Assembly: GCF_900539295.1 (NCBI RefSeq)
Contig: NZ_UQBH01000031.1
Location: forward strand, 1 to 29,816
DNA from: an uncultured Megasphaera sp.
GTDB lineage: Bacteria; Bacillota; Negativicutes; Veillonellales; Megasphaeraceae
DNA: 29,816 nucleotides
Direction: 5' to 3'
This document shows positions 16,547 through 24,452 of this stretch, piece after piece. The position numbers and the translations under genes are program-made. Each line of letters begins with the position of its first letter. Position 1 is the first letter of the stretch. Below the pieces are notes generated by a model. It was not told the origin of the DNA and searched no databases. It was given only the letters and a program-made list of their open reading frames with translations.

Positions 16547-17741
16547 ATATCTTCACCTCTTTCACGTCTGTTACAATGGCACCGTCGACGAGCTGTATTT
16601 CAAGGGGCTTATCGGCAGCTGCCTGGTCGACGCGAGTAATGATCTTTCCGTCCTGTATAAGCTGGCCGTAGCCGCGGCGCACGAGGTTTTCCGGATTCAG
16701 CCCATCAAGGCGCGCCCTAAGGGCCGTAAGCCGGCCGTCTCCCTGTTCAAGGCGCCGCTGCCACTGATGGCCGGCCTCTTTTAAGAGCATAGCCAGCTGT
16801 GCCTGCTTCATTTCCAAAAAGCGTTCATAGTGCGGTAAATTCAGCCGGCCTGCTGCGGCATCAAGACGGCGTGCTTCACCGTCGATACGCCGCAGGAGGG
16901 TTTCATAGGCCCTTTCTGCCAGGGCAGCTAAATCGAGTTCGGCTTCACGAAAATCGAAAAAGGCCAGTTCGGCAGCGTGGGTCGGCGTCGCCGCCCGTAT
17001 GTCGGCGGCATAATCGGCTAAGGTCGTATCCGTTTCATGGCCGATAGCCGTAATGACCGGTACCTTAGCCCCATAGATGGCCGTTACGACAGCCGGGCTG
17101 TTGAAGCACCAGAGATCTTCCATGGATCCGCCGCCTCGGCCGACGATTAAAACGTCCAAGTCCCTTCGCTTCCCCATCTCATCGATGGCAGCGGCAATGG
17201 TTTTATCGACGCCCTCCCCTTGAACGGGAATGGGACGAAGGACGATGTCAGCATAGGGATTGCGCTCACCGGCAATACGGCAGATGTCGTGCAGGACGGC
17301 GCCCGTTGCCGAAGTCAGGACGCCAATGCGCCAGGGAAAGCGGGGCAGTTCTTTTTTATGGGAACTGTCGAAATATCCCTTGGCTTCCAGGTCCTTCTTA
17401 ATCTGTTCGTACCGGGCCTGAAGGGATCCCGTTCCCTGGGAAAAGAGCTGTTCAATGATAAAGGACAAGGCGCCGCCTTTTTCATAGACGTTGACGGCTC
17501 CGATGACGACGACGTGGTCCCCTTCGCGCAGGGCCTTTACGGCAGCCGTAACCCGGCTGCGAAAGACGATGGCCCGAAGCGAGCACTCTTCATCGCGGAT
17601 ATTCATATAATAATGGCCGTTAGACGCCTGCTTCAGACCGATGACGTTGCCTTCCATGGCAATGCTCTGGAGCCGGTAATCCTTGTGTATGTCCTCTTTG
17701 ATGCGGCGGACGACGTCCGTAACCGATGCGTATTTCATCAT
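16527..17741 (-). CDS. xseA: Exodeoxyribonuclease VII large subunit
   Basis: The catalytic subunit of exonuclease VII. The 404-residue protein has an N-terminal OB fold (about 1-100: LQSIAMEGNVIGLKQASNGHYYMNIRDE), the catalytic core with RFPWRIGVLTSATGAVLHD, VGRGGGSMEDLWCFN and AIGHETDTTLADYAADIRAATPTHAAE, then a long helical stretch that binds XseB. The length is near the family norm. Its ATG overlaps the stop of the TsaD-like gene by 4 bp. Confidence 0.96.
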   Translation of the reverse strand: MMKYASVTDVVRRIKEDIHKDYRLQSIAMEGNVIGLKQASNGHYYMNIRDEECSLRAIVFRSRVTAAVKALREGDHVVVIGAVNVYEKGGALSFIIEQLFSQGTGSLQARYEQIKKDLEAKGYFDSSHKKELPRFPWRIGVLTSATGAVLHDICRIAGERNPYADIVLRPIPVQGEGVDKTIAAAIDEMGKRRDLDVLIVGRGGGSMEDLWCFNSPAVVTAIYGAKVPVITAIGHETDTTLADYAADIRAATPTHAAELAFFDFREAELDLAALAERAYETLLRRIDGEARRLDAAAGRLNLPHYERFLEMKQAQLAMLLKEAGHQWQRRLEQGDGRLTALRARLDGLNPENLVRRGYGQLIQDGKIITRVDQAAADKPLEIQLVDGAIVTDVKEVKIYGKNDG

Positions 17742-18688
17742 TTCTTCCCTTCCTGCAGGGCCGCCCAGAAAGCGGCTCCTGAAGCATTGTCGGCACTGAA
17801 GCCGTCCTCGGCAAGGTCGAGGGTGATGTGCCCTTTCCGGCAGTACTCTTTTAGTTCCCGGCGCAGATAGGAATTGGACATGACGCCGCCGGCGGCGACG
17901 AGATGGGTCATGCCGTCAGCTGCGGCGTAGTCGAGGAGGTGCAGAAGGCCTCGCCAGACCGTTGCCAGCGTCCAGCGGCAGAGTCTCGGAAGGTCGGTTT
18001 CCCCGTCCTTCAAGAACCGCTGCCCCTGCGATTCGGGACCGGAAAAGCTGACTTCGCCGTCTTTGAAAAAGACAGGGGCTCCCTTGAGGCTGCCGGAAAA
18101 TTTCTGCGCCAGCTTATCGACGTGGACGCCGGCCGGAAAGGGCAGGTTCATGGCAACGCCCATGCGGTCGATGAACTGGCCGGCACTGATATCGCTGGTA
18201 CCTCCCAGGCGGGTGATGTCAAGGCCCTTGTCGTCGGCTTCAGCCCGGACGAGCTCCGTCGTTCCGCCGGAGAGATGGATGCCGTAAAAAGGCGCCCTGT
18301 CGACACGTCCCTTGCTGCGAAGGACGGCCAAGAGGTGATTTTCCTGGTGGCTCAGGCGGTATAAGGGCACCCCTAAGACAGCCGAGAGCGCTCTGGCATA
18401 GCCGAGGCCTGCCAAAAAAGCCGGCATATACGAATCGTCCCGACGCCGCGGCTGATCGGTCACGGCAATGGCCCGAACGGAGCGGTCCTTCAGTACTTCG
18501 GCGGCCCGTTCAAAGAGGACCGGAAGATTGCGCGAGTGCTGGTAGACCATGTTCGACTGGGACAGGCCGCGGCCGCCTTCCGGGACGGTCAGGATGATGC
18601 GTTCGTCAGCGGCAATGCTGTAGTCCCCGTCGACCAGGCACAACGACGTCGTATAGCAGCTGGTGTCGATACCGAGATAGGTGTCCAT
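17738..18688 (-). CDS. TsaD-like (Kae1/peptidase M22 family) paralogue
   Basis: A 316-residue ASKHA-fold protein of the Kae1/TsaD family. TsaD makes the threonylcarbamoyl group of t6A in tRNA. The family metal ligands are all present: His114 and His118 (SHQENH) and Asp300 (SADNAS), as are GIDTS near 6-10, LSGGTTELV near 139-147 and AAGGVMSNSYLR near 266-276. It diverges from true TsaD (for example SHQENH in place of the usual HHMEAH-like motif) and is shorter. Its place between nusB and xseA, where B. subtilis has folD, suggests a lineage-specific paralogue and not the essential tsaD. It overlaps nusB by 1 bp and xseA by 4 bp. The function is not known to me; an intact metal site argues for an active enzyme. 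Confidence 0.85.
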   Translation of the reverse strand: MDTYLGIDTSCYTTSLCLVDGDYSIAADERIILTVPEGGRGLSQSNMVYQHSRNLPVLFERAAEVLKDRSVRAIAVTDQPRRRDDSYMPAFLAGLGYARALSAVLGVPLYRLSHQENHLLAVLRSKGRVDRAPFYGIHLSGGTTELVRAEADDKGLDITRLGGTSDISAGQFIDRMGVAMNLPFPAGVHVDKLAQKFSGSLKGAPVFFKDGEVSFSGPESQGQRFLKDGETDLPRLCRWTLATVWRGLLHLLDYAAADGMTHLVAAGGVMSNSYLRRELKEYCRKGHITLDLAEDGFSADNASGAAFWAALQEGKK

Positions 18689-19134
18689 CAGTCTTTCGAC
18701 CTTACGTAGGCACCGAGGATGCCGTTGACGAATTTGGCCGACTTATCGCCGCTGAATTCCTTGGCCAAAATAATGGCTTCATTGAGTACGATGGACGGTG
18801 CCAAAGGTTCTTTCGGGTAGACCAGTTCGCACAGGGCCAGGCGCAAAATGTTGCGGTCGATGCGGTTCATCCGTTCGATTTCCCAGCCTTTGACGAAGGG
18901 GCGGATGATATCGTCCAATTCAGCGCGGTGAGCCGTCGTCGTTTCGACGAGGTACGCCGAGTACGTATGCCGTTCCGATTCGCTCAATTCCGGGCCGTCT
19001 TCGGTCAGCATATCCGTCGTGATGAAATCGCTTTCCATGATTTCATGTTCACTGTACTGGATATCGTTTTCTTCGTGAAATTCACGGGAATATAAGAGTT
19101 CGAGCGCCTCTTGGCGCGCTTTATGTCTGCTCAC
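18688..19134 (-). CDS. nusB: Transcription antitermination factor NusB
   Basis: NusB with NusE (S10) binds boxA RNA and supports rRNA antitermination. The 148-residue, all-helical protein has the family start RHKARQEALELLYSREF, the middle motif GWEIERMNRIDRNILRLALCEL, and the end SIVLNEAIILAKEFSGDKSAKFVNGILG. A GGAGG site stands six bases before a GTG start codon. It lies 20 bases after the second Asp23 gene, and its stop overlaps the following TsaD-like gene by 1 bp. The asp23(yqhY)-nusB pairing is widely conserved in Firmicutes. Confidence 0.96.
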   Translation of the reverse strand: MSRHKARQEALELLYSREFHEENDIQYSEHEIMESDFITTDMLTEDGPELSESERHTYSAYLVETTTAHRAELDDIIRPFVKGWEIERMNRIDRNILRLALCELVYPKEPLAPSIVLNEAIILAKEFSGDKSAKFVNGILGAYVRSKD

Positions 19135-19154
19135 AAAAAACCTCCTGTTGGTAA

Positions 19155-19451
19155 CTAGTCTGCCGGCGGCAGGACCAAATCTTCAATGGTAACGGAAATA
19201 TCAAGGCCCTTGGGGTCGGCCATATCCCGGACGGCCTGAACGGCCTTCTCTTGGACGGCGAGAGCCAGTTCGTGCAGGTCAAAGCCGTACACGGCCCGGA
19301 TGTCCAATTTCAAGGCGACGCTGCCGTCTTTCACGGAAACGCTGCAGCGGGTAACGGCCGTGACGCCGTCCACGTCCTTGGCCGCCGCTTCGGCAATGTT
19401 GCGCAGGGCCTTATCACTGACGGCATAGGCAAAATCCTGATTGTCATCCAT
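19155..19451 (-). CDS. Asp23/Gls24 family protein (second copy)
   Basis: A 98-residue Asp23-family protein (compare B. subtilis YqhY): an acidic lead, then VSDKALRNIAEAAAKDVDGVTAV, the strand VALKLDIRAVYGFDLHELALAVQEKAVQAV and VTIEDLVLP. YqhY-type proteins are linked genetically to control of acetyl-CoA carboxylase in B. subtilis; membrane-linked Asp23 relatives act at the cell envelope. GAGGCCGG precedes the ATG at 19451, which overlaps the upstream Asp23 gene by 8 bp. A longer frame to 19505 lacks a ribosome site. Confidence 0.85.
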   Translation of the reverse strand: MDDNQDFAYAVSDKALRNIAEAAAKDVDGVTAVTRCSVSVKDGSVALKLDIRAVYGFDLHELALAVQEKAVQAVRDMADPKGLDISVTIEDLVLPPAD

Positions 19452-19812
19452 GTTGACCGGCCTCCTCAAAAACCACTTGCTGGACGATGATGTGAACGGC
19501 CGCAACGGGGCAGGACGTCGCCTTTTCTACGGCATCCTTGACCGATTTTTGGACTTCCAGGGCGACGTCAGGAATCCGGCAGCCATAGCGAATGATCAGC
19601 CGGACGGTCAGCTCGATGCTGTTGCCGTCAATGGAGACATCGACGCCGTGATTGGGCCGGCTGCGGCCCAGCTTTTCAGCGGCCGCATCGGCAATATTCG
19701 TTCCCAAAGCAGCGACAGACGGAGCCTTTCCCGCCGTCAGCGAAGCAATGGCTGCAATGACCTGCGAAGAGATATGGATGCTCCCCCATTCATTGACTTC
19801 TGTCGTTTCCAT
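19444..19812 (-). CDS. Asp23/Gls24 family protein (first copy)
   Basis: A 122-residue protein of the same family as its neighbour: ISSQVIAAIASLTAGKAPSV, then VDVSIDGNSIELTVRLIIRYG, IPDVALEVQKSVKDAVEKATS and a short tail. I chose the ATG at 19812 because GAGGTGAT stands eight to nine bases before it. It is the first gene of the long nusB-xseA-recN operon and begins just downstream of the efp terminator, so its expression may depend on read-through. Its stop overlaps the second copy by 8 bp. Confidence 0.85.
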   Translation of the reverse strand: METTEVNEWGSIHISSQVIAAIASLTAGKAPSVAALGTNIADAAAEKLGRSRPNHGVDVSIDGNSIELTVRLIIRYGCRIPDVALEVQKSVKDAVEKATSCPVAAVHIIVQQVVFEEAGQHG

Positions 19813-19832
19813 GAACATCACCTCTTTCATCC

Positions 19833-19865
19833 AAAAAAGGGGCTGTCGCACGCGCGAAGCCCCTT
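19833..19865 (-). terminator. Terminator or attenuator between efp and asp23
   Basis: On the - strand AAGGGGCT pairs with AGCCCCTT around a 13-base loop and ends in a six-T run. The ribosome site of the first Asp23 gene begins only about 10 bases further on. Confidence 0.8.
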
Positions 19866-19904
19866 GAATACCCTATGCTAGCGGCTCACGGTAACCCGTT
19901 AACC

Positions 19905-20462
19905 TTAAGCTCTGCCGATATACTGGCCGGTTCTCGTATCGATTTGGAGAACTTCGCCTTCATTGATAAAGAGCGGTACTTTGACGACATAACCCGTTTC
20001 AAGCGTAGCCGGTTTGCTGCCGCCGGTAGCTGTATCACCACGGACGCCGGGGTCGGTTTCAACGACTTTCAGTTCAACGGAAGCCGGAAGGTCGATGCCG
20101 ATGACTTTGCCTTTGAACATCATGACCGATACGGTCATTTCTTCTTTGAGGAAGTTGGCTGCATCACCCAGAGCGTCGCGGTTCAATTCGATCTGTTCAT
20201 ACGTTTCGTTGTCCATGAAACAGTACATACCTTCATTTTCATAAAGGTACTGCATCTGGCGGCGGTCAACGTGACCATCCTGAACCTTTTCGCCGGCATT
20301 CCACGTACGTTCGATAACGGCACCGGTTTCGAGGTTTTTAATCTTAGCGCGTACAAAGGCAGCGCCTTTACCCGGTTTTACATGCTGAAATTCAACAACC
20401 TGCCATACCTGGCCGTCGATTTCAATCGTTACGCCTGGTCTGAAATCATTACTTGTAATCAT
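19905..20462 (-). CDS. efp: Translation elongation factor P
   Basis: EF-P relieves ribosome stalling at consecutive prolines. The 185-residue protein has the three-domain pattern with SNDFRPGVTIEIDGQVW, the loop KPGKGAAF with Lys32 as the modifiable tip residue, and the C-terminal TGYVVKVPLFINEGEVLQIDTRTGQYIGR. The tip is a lysine, as in EF-Ps modified by EpmA or by 5-aminopentanol; no modification gene is in the window. AGGAGG precedes the ATG. It follows the Xaa-Pro peptidase gene by 13 bases, the usual Firmicute pairing, and ends at the terminator at 19833-19865. Confidence 0.97.
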   Translation of the reverse strand: MITSNDFRPGVTIEIDGQVWQVVEFQHVKPGKGAAFVRAKIKNLETGAVIERTWNAGEKVQDGHVDRRQMQYLYENEGMYCFMDNETYEQIELNRDALGDAANFLKEEMTVSVMMFKGKVIGIDLPASVELKVVETDPGVRGDTATGGSKPATLETGYVVKVPLFINEGEVLQIDTRTGQYIGRA

Positions 20463-20475
20463 GTGTAAACTCCTC

Positions 20476-21543
20476 CTATAACAGCTCCATCAAATCTTTG
20501 GGTGTTTTGGTTAAAATTTCACAGCCGTCGGCTGTTACGGCAACGGAATCCTCAATGCGGACGCCAAACTTGCCTTCTATGTACAGTCCCGGTTCGACCG
20601 TGACTATCATATTCTCTTGTAAGACACCGGTCGAACGGGGTGACAGCACAGGCTGTTCATGGATTTCAAGCCCCGTCCCATGTCCCAGGGAATGGGTAAA
20701 ATACTGACTGACGTGATAGCGGGCAAAATAATTGCGCACTTCATAATCGACGGCGCGGCACGAACGGCCGGCCTTTACCAAGGATACGCCCAATTTCTGC
20801 CCTTCCAAGATGAGATTGTAAAAATCTTTCTGGGCCTGTGTCGCCTTGCCGGCAACGACGGTCCGGGTAATGTCGGAATGATAGCCGTCCCAAACGGCGC
20901 CGAAATCAAAGGTAACGAAATCGCCGGCTTCGATGACCTTAGGGCTGGCCGTACCGTGCGGCATGGCCGAGCGCTTGCCGGAAGCGACAATCGTCGTAAA
21001 GGATTTTTCTTCAGATCCGAGGAGCAGCATATTGCTTTCCAGGCGGGCTGCCAGTTCCTTTTCCGTAACTCCCGGCCGGATATACGGCAGGAGGTCGGCA
21101 AAGGCCCGGTCGGCGATCTGGCTGGCTTTGCGCGTCGCCTGCAGTTCATGGGGTTCCTTTACGGCCCGCAGGCCGGTCAGGTCGCAGGGGAGAAAACCGC
21201 AGAGAGCCCCGTCAGCAATGGCCTCATATAAATAATGGGTCAGAAAATTTTCTTCATAGGCCGCAACGCCAATTTCCATATCCGTAAGGGACTGGCGAAT
21301 GGAGCGGGCCAAAGCACCTTGATGATTTTCGATGTCGTACCACGAGCCCGACTGCTGTACGGCCTGTTCCGTATAACGGGAATCGGTCCACAGGACGGCT
21401 TGATCAAGCCCGATGACCAAGGCCCCTTCGCCGCCGGTAAAACCGCTGAAGTAACGCAGGTTTTCGGGCTGAACGATGATGGCGCCGTCGGCATCGTGTT
21501 TTTCGAGGAAGGCACGCAAATCGGCAATTCGTTGTTCTATCAT
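20476..21543 (-). CDS. pepP: Xaa-Pro aminopeptidase/dipeptidase (M24 family)
   Basis: A 355-residue cytoplasmic metallopeptidase with a creatinase-type N-terminal domain (1-130) and a pita-bread catalytic domain. The five metal ligands are visible: Asp213 (TFDFGA), Asp224 (YHSDITRT), His288 (HSLGHGTG), Glu317 (VEPGLY) and Glu331 (RIEDSV). It trims peptides with proline in second position. AAGGTGAT precedes the ATG and a likely promoter lies at 21576-21604. The gene precedes efp, as yqhT-efp in B. subtilis. The name pepP reflects the family; PepQ-like dipeptidase activity cannot be excluded. Confidence 0.93.
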   Translation of the reverse strand: MIEQRIADLRAFLEKHDADGAIIVQPENLRYFSGFTGGEGALVIGLDQAVLWTDSRYTEQAVQQSGSWYDIENHQGALARSIRQSLTDMEIGVAAYEENFLTHYLYEAIADGALCGFLPCDLTGLRAVKEPHELQATRKASQIADRAFADLLPYIRPGVTEKELAARLESNMLLLGSEEKSFTTIVASGKRSAMPHGTASPKVIEAGDFVTFDFGAVWDGYHSDITRTVVAGKATQAQKDFYNLILEGQKLGVSLVKAGRSCRAVDYEVRNYFARYHVSQYFTHSLGHGTGLEIHEQPVLSPRSTGVLQENMIVTVEPGLYIEGKFGVRIEDSVAVTADGCEILTKTPKDLMELL

Positions 21544-21575
21544 ACTATCACCTTATATTAATTCAATCATATTTT

Positions 21576-21604
21576 ATAATACCATATTTTATCTTGCCTG
21601 AAAA
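21576..21604 (-). promoter_or_regulatory. Possible promoter of pepP-efp
   Basis: On the - strand TTTTCA (21599-21604) and TATTAT (21576-21581) are separated by 17 bases, in an AT-rich gap of about 90 bp upstream of pepP. Confidence 0.45.
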
Positions 21605-21632
21605 GGAAAAAATCAAAAGGATATATTCCTTG

Positions 21633-22343
21633 TTATAACGATAAGCTGTTTCGCTCATCTTCCGTCAAAGGGCGGAACTCGCCGGGCTGAAGCCTTTCAT
21701 CGAGAGCAACCTGCCCGATGGAACTTCGGTGAAGCTTGGTCACCGTCAGGCCGACGGCCGCACACATGCGCTTTACCTGGTGGAACTTCCCTTCTTCGAC
21801 GACGACGGCAATCGTATGATCGCCGGTCTGCCGCGCTTCTGCCGGCAGGCAGTGGAGACCGTCGTCAAGGACGATGCCCGAGGCGAAGCGTTCCCCTAAA
21901 TCGGCTGGAATATGCCCTTCAACGACGGCTTGATAGTGCTTGGCCCGGTGCTTTTTCGGCGACGTAATGCCGTGGGCCCAGGTCCCGTCGTTAGTCAACA
22001 GCAAGAGACCGGTCGTATCTTTATCCAGCCTGCCGACGGGAAACAGTCGGCTGCCCTGATACTGGCGAGGCAAGAGGTCGATGACCGTCTTCGACACATT
22101 GTCTTCCGTAGCTGACACGACGCCGGCAGGCTTATAGAGCATGAGATAAATATATTCTTCATATGATACGACCTGGCCTCCGACGGAGACGACGTCCTCT
22201 TGGGGATCGACTTTCCGACCGCTGTCGCGGCAAATGTCGCCGTTAATCGTGACCTGACCGCTCTTACATAATTCTTTCAGTTCCTTCCTCGTCCCCCAGC
22301 CCGTATGGCCCAGGAGTTTATCGAGGCGCATTGCCTTACCCAT
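21633..22343 (-). CDS. RsuA-family pseudouridine synthase
   Basis: A 236-residue protein with an N-terminal S4 domain (MRLDKLLGHTGWGTRKELKE) and a RsuA/RluB/E/F-type catalytic domain with VGRLDKDTTGLLLL, catalytic Asp107, and KMYKP-like LYKPAGVVS. It isomerises uridine in rRNA, most likely 16S U516. The ATG at 22343 has AAGGTG upstream; a GTG two codons earlier is also possible. It begins 9 bases after the cobC-like stop and is the last gene of its run; no clear terminator follows. Confidence 0.9.
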   Translation of the reverse strand: MGKAMRLDKLLGHTGWGTRKELKELCKSGQVTINGDICRDSGRKVDPQEDVVSVGGQVVSYEEYIYLMLYKPAGVVSATEDNVSKTVIDLLPRQYQGSRLFPVGRLDKDTTGLLLLTNDGTWAHGITSPKKHRAKHYQAVVEGHIPADLGERFASGIVLDDGLHCLPAEARQTGDHTIAVVVEEGKFHQVKRMCAAVGLTVTKLHRSSIGQVALDERLQPGEFRPLTEDERNSLSL

Positions 22344-22352
22344 CGGCACACC

Positions 22353-23006
22353 TTATAAGGAAGGCATCTTGTCCCATTGGGGCAGATAGCCGGCCGTCCC
22401 TTCTAAATGGCGGGTGCTGTTGAGGAGGGTCAGGACGTTGCGGTCGCCGTAATATTCGACGACATTGAAGGCCGTATTGAACTGCTGGAAGCACCAGATA
22501 CGGCGCATATCGAGGCCCAAGAGGCCGAAGAGGAGGCAGCGGATGGCCGCCCCGTGGGAGACGATGAATACGCTGTCGCCGTCTTTATGCTTGGCCAGGA
22601 TGTCCAGGGTTCCCTTCAAGATCCGGTCCCGGACCTGGCAGAACGATTCGCCGCCCCGGGCAGGCAAAGTCCCGTCGGAAGCATAGACCGCTTCCAGTTC
22701 TCCCGGCCACTTGGTCGTAATTTCTTCATACGTATGGCCTTCCCACACGCCGAAATCGGCTTCTTTCAAGGATTCGTCAGGAATGACCGTCAAACCGTGC
22801 GGTGCCGCTACGCATTCAGCCGTAGCCATGGCCCGCTGGAGGGTACTGCTGTATACGGCATCGAGGTGGGTATGGCTGAAAAATTCACCGAGGTGTTTGG
22901 CCTGTTCCAGCCCGTGGGCATTGATGGGTACATCGGTAGAACCTTGATACCACTGCTGTACGTTTCCGTCCGTTTCACCGTGACGCGCTAAATATAATGT
23001 AATCAT
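22353..23006 (-). CDS. cobC: Histidine phosphatase, probable alpha-ribazole phosphatase
   Basis: A 217-residue histidine phosphatase with the phospho-acceptor His9 in ARHGET, the second-half acid in KEADFGVWEGHT and the proton-relay histidine in IVSHGAAIR. Members with this GxWEG pattern include phosphoglycerate mutases and CobC, which removes phosphate from alpha-ribazole-5'-phosphate or cobalamin-5'-phosphate. The cobU-cobS genes upstream favour CobC. A 118-bp gap with a possible terminator separates it from cobS, so the link is not certain. GGAGG precedes the ATG. Confidence 0.8.
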   Translation of the reverse strand: MITLYLARHGETDGNVQQWYQGSTDVPINAHGLEQAKHLGEFFSHTHLDAVYSSTLQRAMATAECVAAPHGLTVIPDESLKEADFGVWEGHTYEEITTKWPGELEAVYASDGTLPARGGESFCQVRDRILKGTLDILAKHKDGDSVFIVSHGAAIRCLLFGLLGLDMRRIWCFQQFNTAFNVVEYYGDRNVLTLLNSTRHLEGTAGYLPQWDKMPSL

Positions 23007-23036
23007 GAATATCCTCCATTATTGAAAATCCATCAT

Positions 23037-23101
23037 AAGAAAAACCCGGTCCGGCAGCCATGGTGCGGCCTTTTGCGGCCGAAAAGAAACGGCTCCGGCC
23101 G
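23037..23101 (-). terminator. Possible terminator after cobS
   Basis: On the - strand CGG-CCGG-AGCC can pair with GGCT-g-CCGG-a-CCG (two bulges), enclosing an inner hairpin CGGCC/GGCCG, and a T run follows at 23044-23040. The stem is imperfect. Confidence 0.4.
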
Positions 23102-23124
23102 TCCCGAGCGTTAAGACATAGTTA

Positions 23125-23877
23125 TTATAGCAGGAAATGAACGGCCTTGCTACTGATAACGGCGAGAAGCAGTAAAACCATTTCGCTGCCTTCGATGACG
23201 GCACCGTAGGTATCGCCCGTAACGCCTCCGAGTTTTCGGCTGATGCCAAGGTTCGCCCATAGGGACAATATCATGGCCGCCCCCAGGAGGGCCAAATAAA
23301 AAGGCCCGCAAAGGAAGACGGGCAAGAGAGACAGCACAAAAGCTTTGGCCGTCGTATGCGGCGGCGCATAGGTGACAAAGGCCTTTCCCAGCCCCTCTTT
23401 ACGGGCATAGGGAAACTGAAAAATACTGATTAGCGTTCCGAACCGCGCTGCTGCCGGAATGGCCACGAGGCTGAAGACGGCGGCTTTCGGTTCGAGCTGG
23501 CTCAAAAAAGAAACCTTCAAGAGGACCAAAAAGACAAAGGCCATGACCCCGCCGGACCCGACGCGGCTGTCCTTCAGAATTTCCAGCATCCGTTCCTGGC
23601 TGCGGCCGGAAAAAAGGCCGTCGGCCGTATCCATATAGCCGTCGGCATGGAGTCCCCCGGTCAGGTAGAACCAAAAGGCCACGACCAAGACGGCGCGGCC
23701 AAAAGGTTCAAAGACAAAAGACAAAGCCGTGTACAGGGCTGCCAACAAGAGACCGATGACAAGGCCTACGACGGGAAAAAAGAGGACCGACCGGCCAAAA
23801 TCTTCGTCCTTCCAAACGTCCTGTGAAGCCAAATGAATGCGGGATAAGAACTGGAGGGCAATGAGAAAAGCTTTCAT
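23125..23877 (-). CDS. cobS: Adenosylcobinamide-GDP ribazoletransferase
   Basis: CobS joins adenosylcobinamide-GDP with alpha-ribazole (phosphate) in the last assembly step of B12. The 250-residue membrane protein has five to six helices and the signature GGLHADGYMDTADGLFSGR with its acidic residues, then DSRVGSGG and GGVTGDTYGA. The ATG at 23877 has GGAGGTGAT at perfect spacing and overlaps the cobU stop by 4 bp. Part of cobU-cobS; cobT, which makes alpha-ribazole phosphate, is not in the window. Confidence 0.95.
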   Translation of the reverse strand: MKAFLIALQFLSRIHLASQDVWKDEDFGRSVLFFPVVGLVIGLLLAALYTALSFVFEPFGRAVLVVAFWFYLTGGLHADGYMDTADGLFSGRSQERMLEILKDSRVGSGGVMAFVFLVLLKVSFLSQLEPKAAVFSLVAIPAAARFGTLISIFQFPYARKEGLGKAFVTYAPPHTTAKAFVLSLLPVFLCGPFYLALLGAAMILSLWANLGISRKLGGVTGDTYGAVIEGSEMVLLLLAVISSKAVHFLL

Positions 23878-24452
23878 CGAATCACCTCCGGCAGGATTAC
23901 GGCCCGATGCTTCCATTCCGTCGTAATGCCGCAGACCGACACGTAGACTTCATCAGCCTCGCTGGCCGCTTCCTGATTGATACGCCCGATAAGGTCCCGA
24001 TAGAGGCGGCTCACCCGTTCCATGGGCACGATGCCGCTTCCCAGTTCATTGGTAACCAAAACGGCCGTCACGCCTGCCTTTCGAAAGGCCGTTAAGACAG
24101 CCCTTAATTCGCCCAGGGCACCTGCGAGGACGGCGTCGTCACCGTCCCCATCATGGGCCCACATATAATTTGAAAAATAGATTGTCAGGCAGTCGACGAG
24201 GACGACATCGGCTGTCCGGCAAAGATCTGCCATGGCGTCAGGCAGTTTTTCCGGAATTTCCCAGGTCTTCCACGATGCCGGCCGCCGCTTTTGGTGAAGG
24301 GCGATGCGCCGGACCATTTCTTCATCAGAGGCCAAGGCTGTCGCCACGTAGGCATGACGGCCCGGCAGGGACGCTGCATAGCGCTCTGCAAAGTCACTCT
24401 TTCCGCTCCGGGCCCCGCCCGTTACCAATACGATTTTTGAAGGTTCCATCAT
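23874..24452 (-). CDS. cobU: Adenosylcobinamide kinase / guanylyltransferase
   Basis: CobU phosphorylates adenosylcobinamide and then attaches GMP. The 192-residue protein has P-loop GGARSGKS at 12-19, His53 in the LHQKRRP motif where the GMP-accepting histidine of Salmonella CobU lies, VLVDCLTIYFSNYM, VTNELGSGIVPM and LYRDLIGRINQ. The length is normal. The start overlaps the stop of the MoaB-like gene by 4 bp and the stop overlaps cobS by 4 bp. Confidence 0.95.
   Translation of the reverse strand: MMEPSKIVLVTGGARSGKSDFAERYAASLPGRHAYVATALASDEEMVRRIALHQKRRPASWKTWEIPEKLPDAMADLCRTADVVLVDCLTIYFSNYMWAHDGDGDDAVLAGALGELRAVLTAFRKAGVTAVLVTNELGSGIVPMERVSRLYRDLIGRINQEAASEADEVYVSVCGITTEWKHRAVILPEVIR

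Noticed and set aside
17220..17870. A 216-aa frame antisense to xseA and the TsaD-like gene
   Set aside because: Lies opposite two well-supported genes and reads as the complement of their codon bias.
19875..20468. A 197-aa frame antisense to the whole of efp
   Set aside because: The opposite strand encodes a full, canonical EF-P with ribosome site and terminator.
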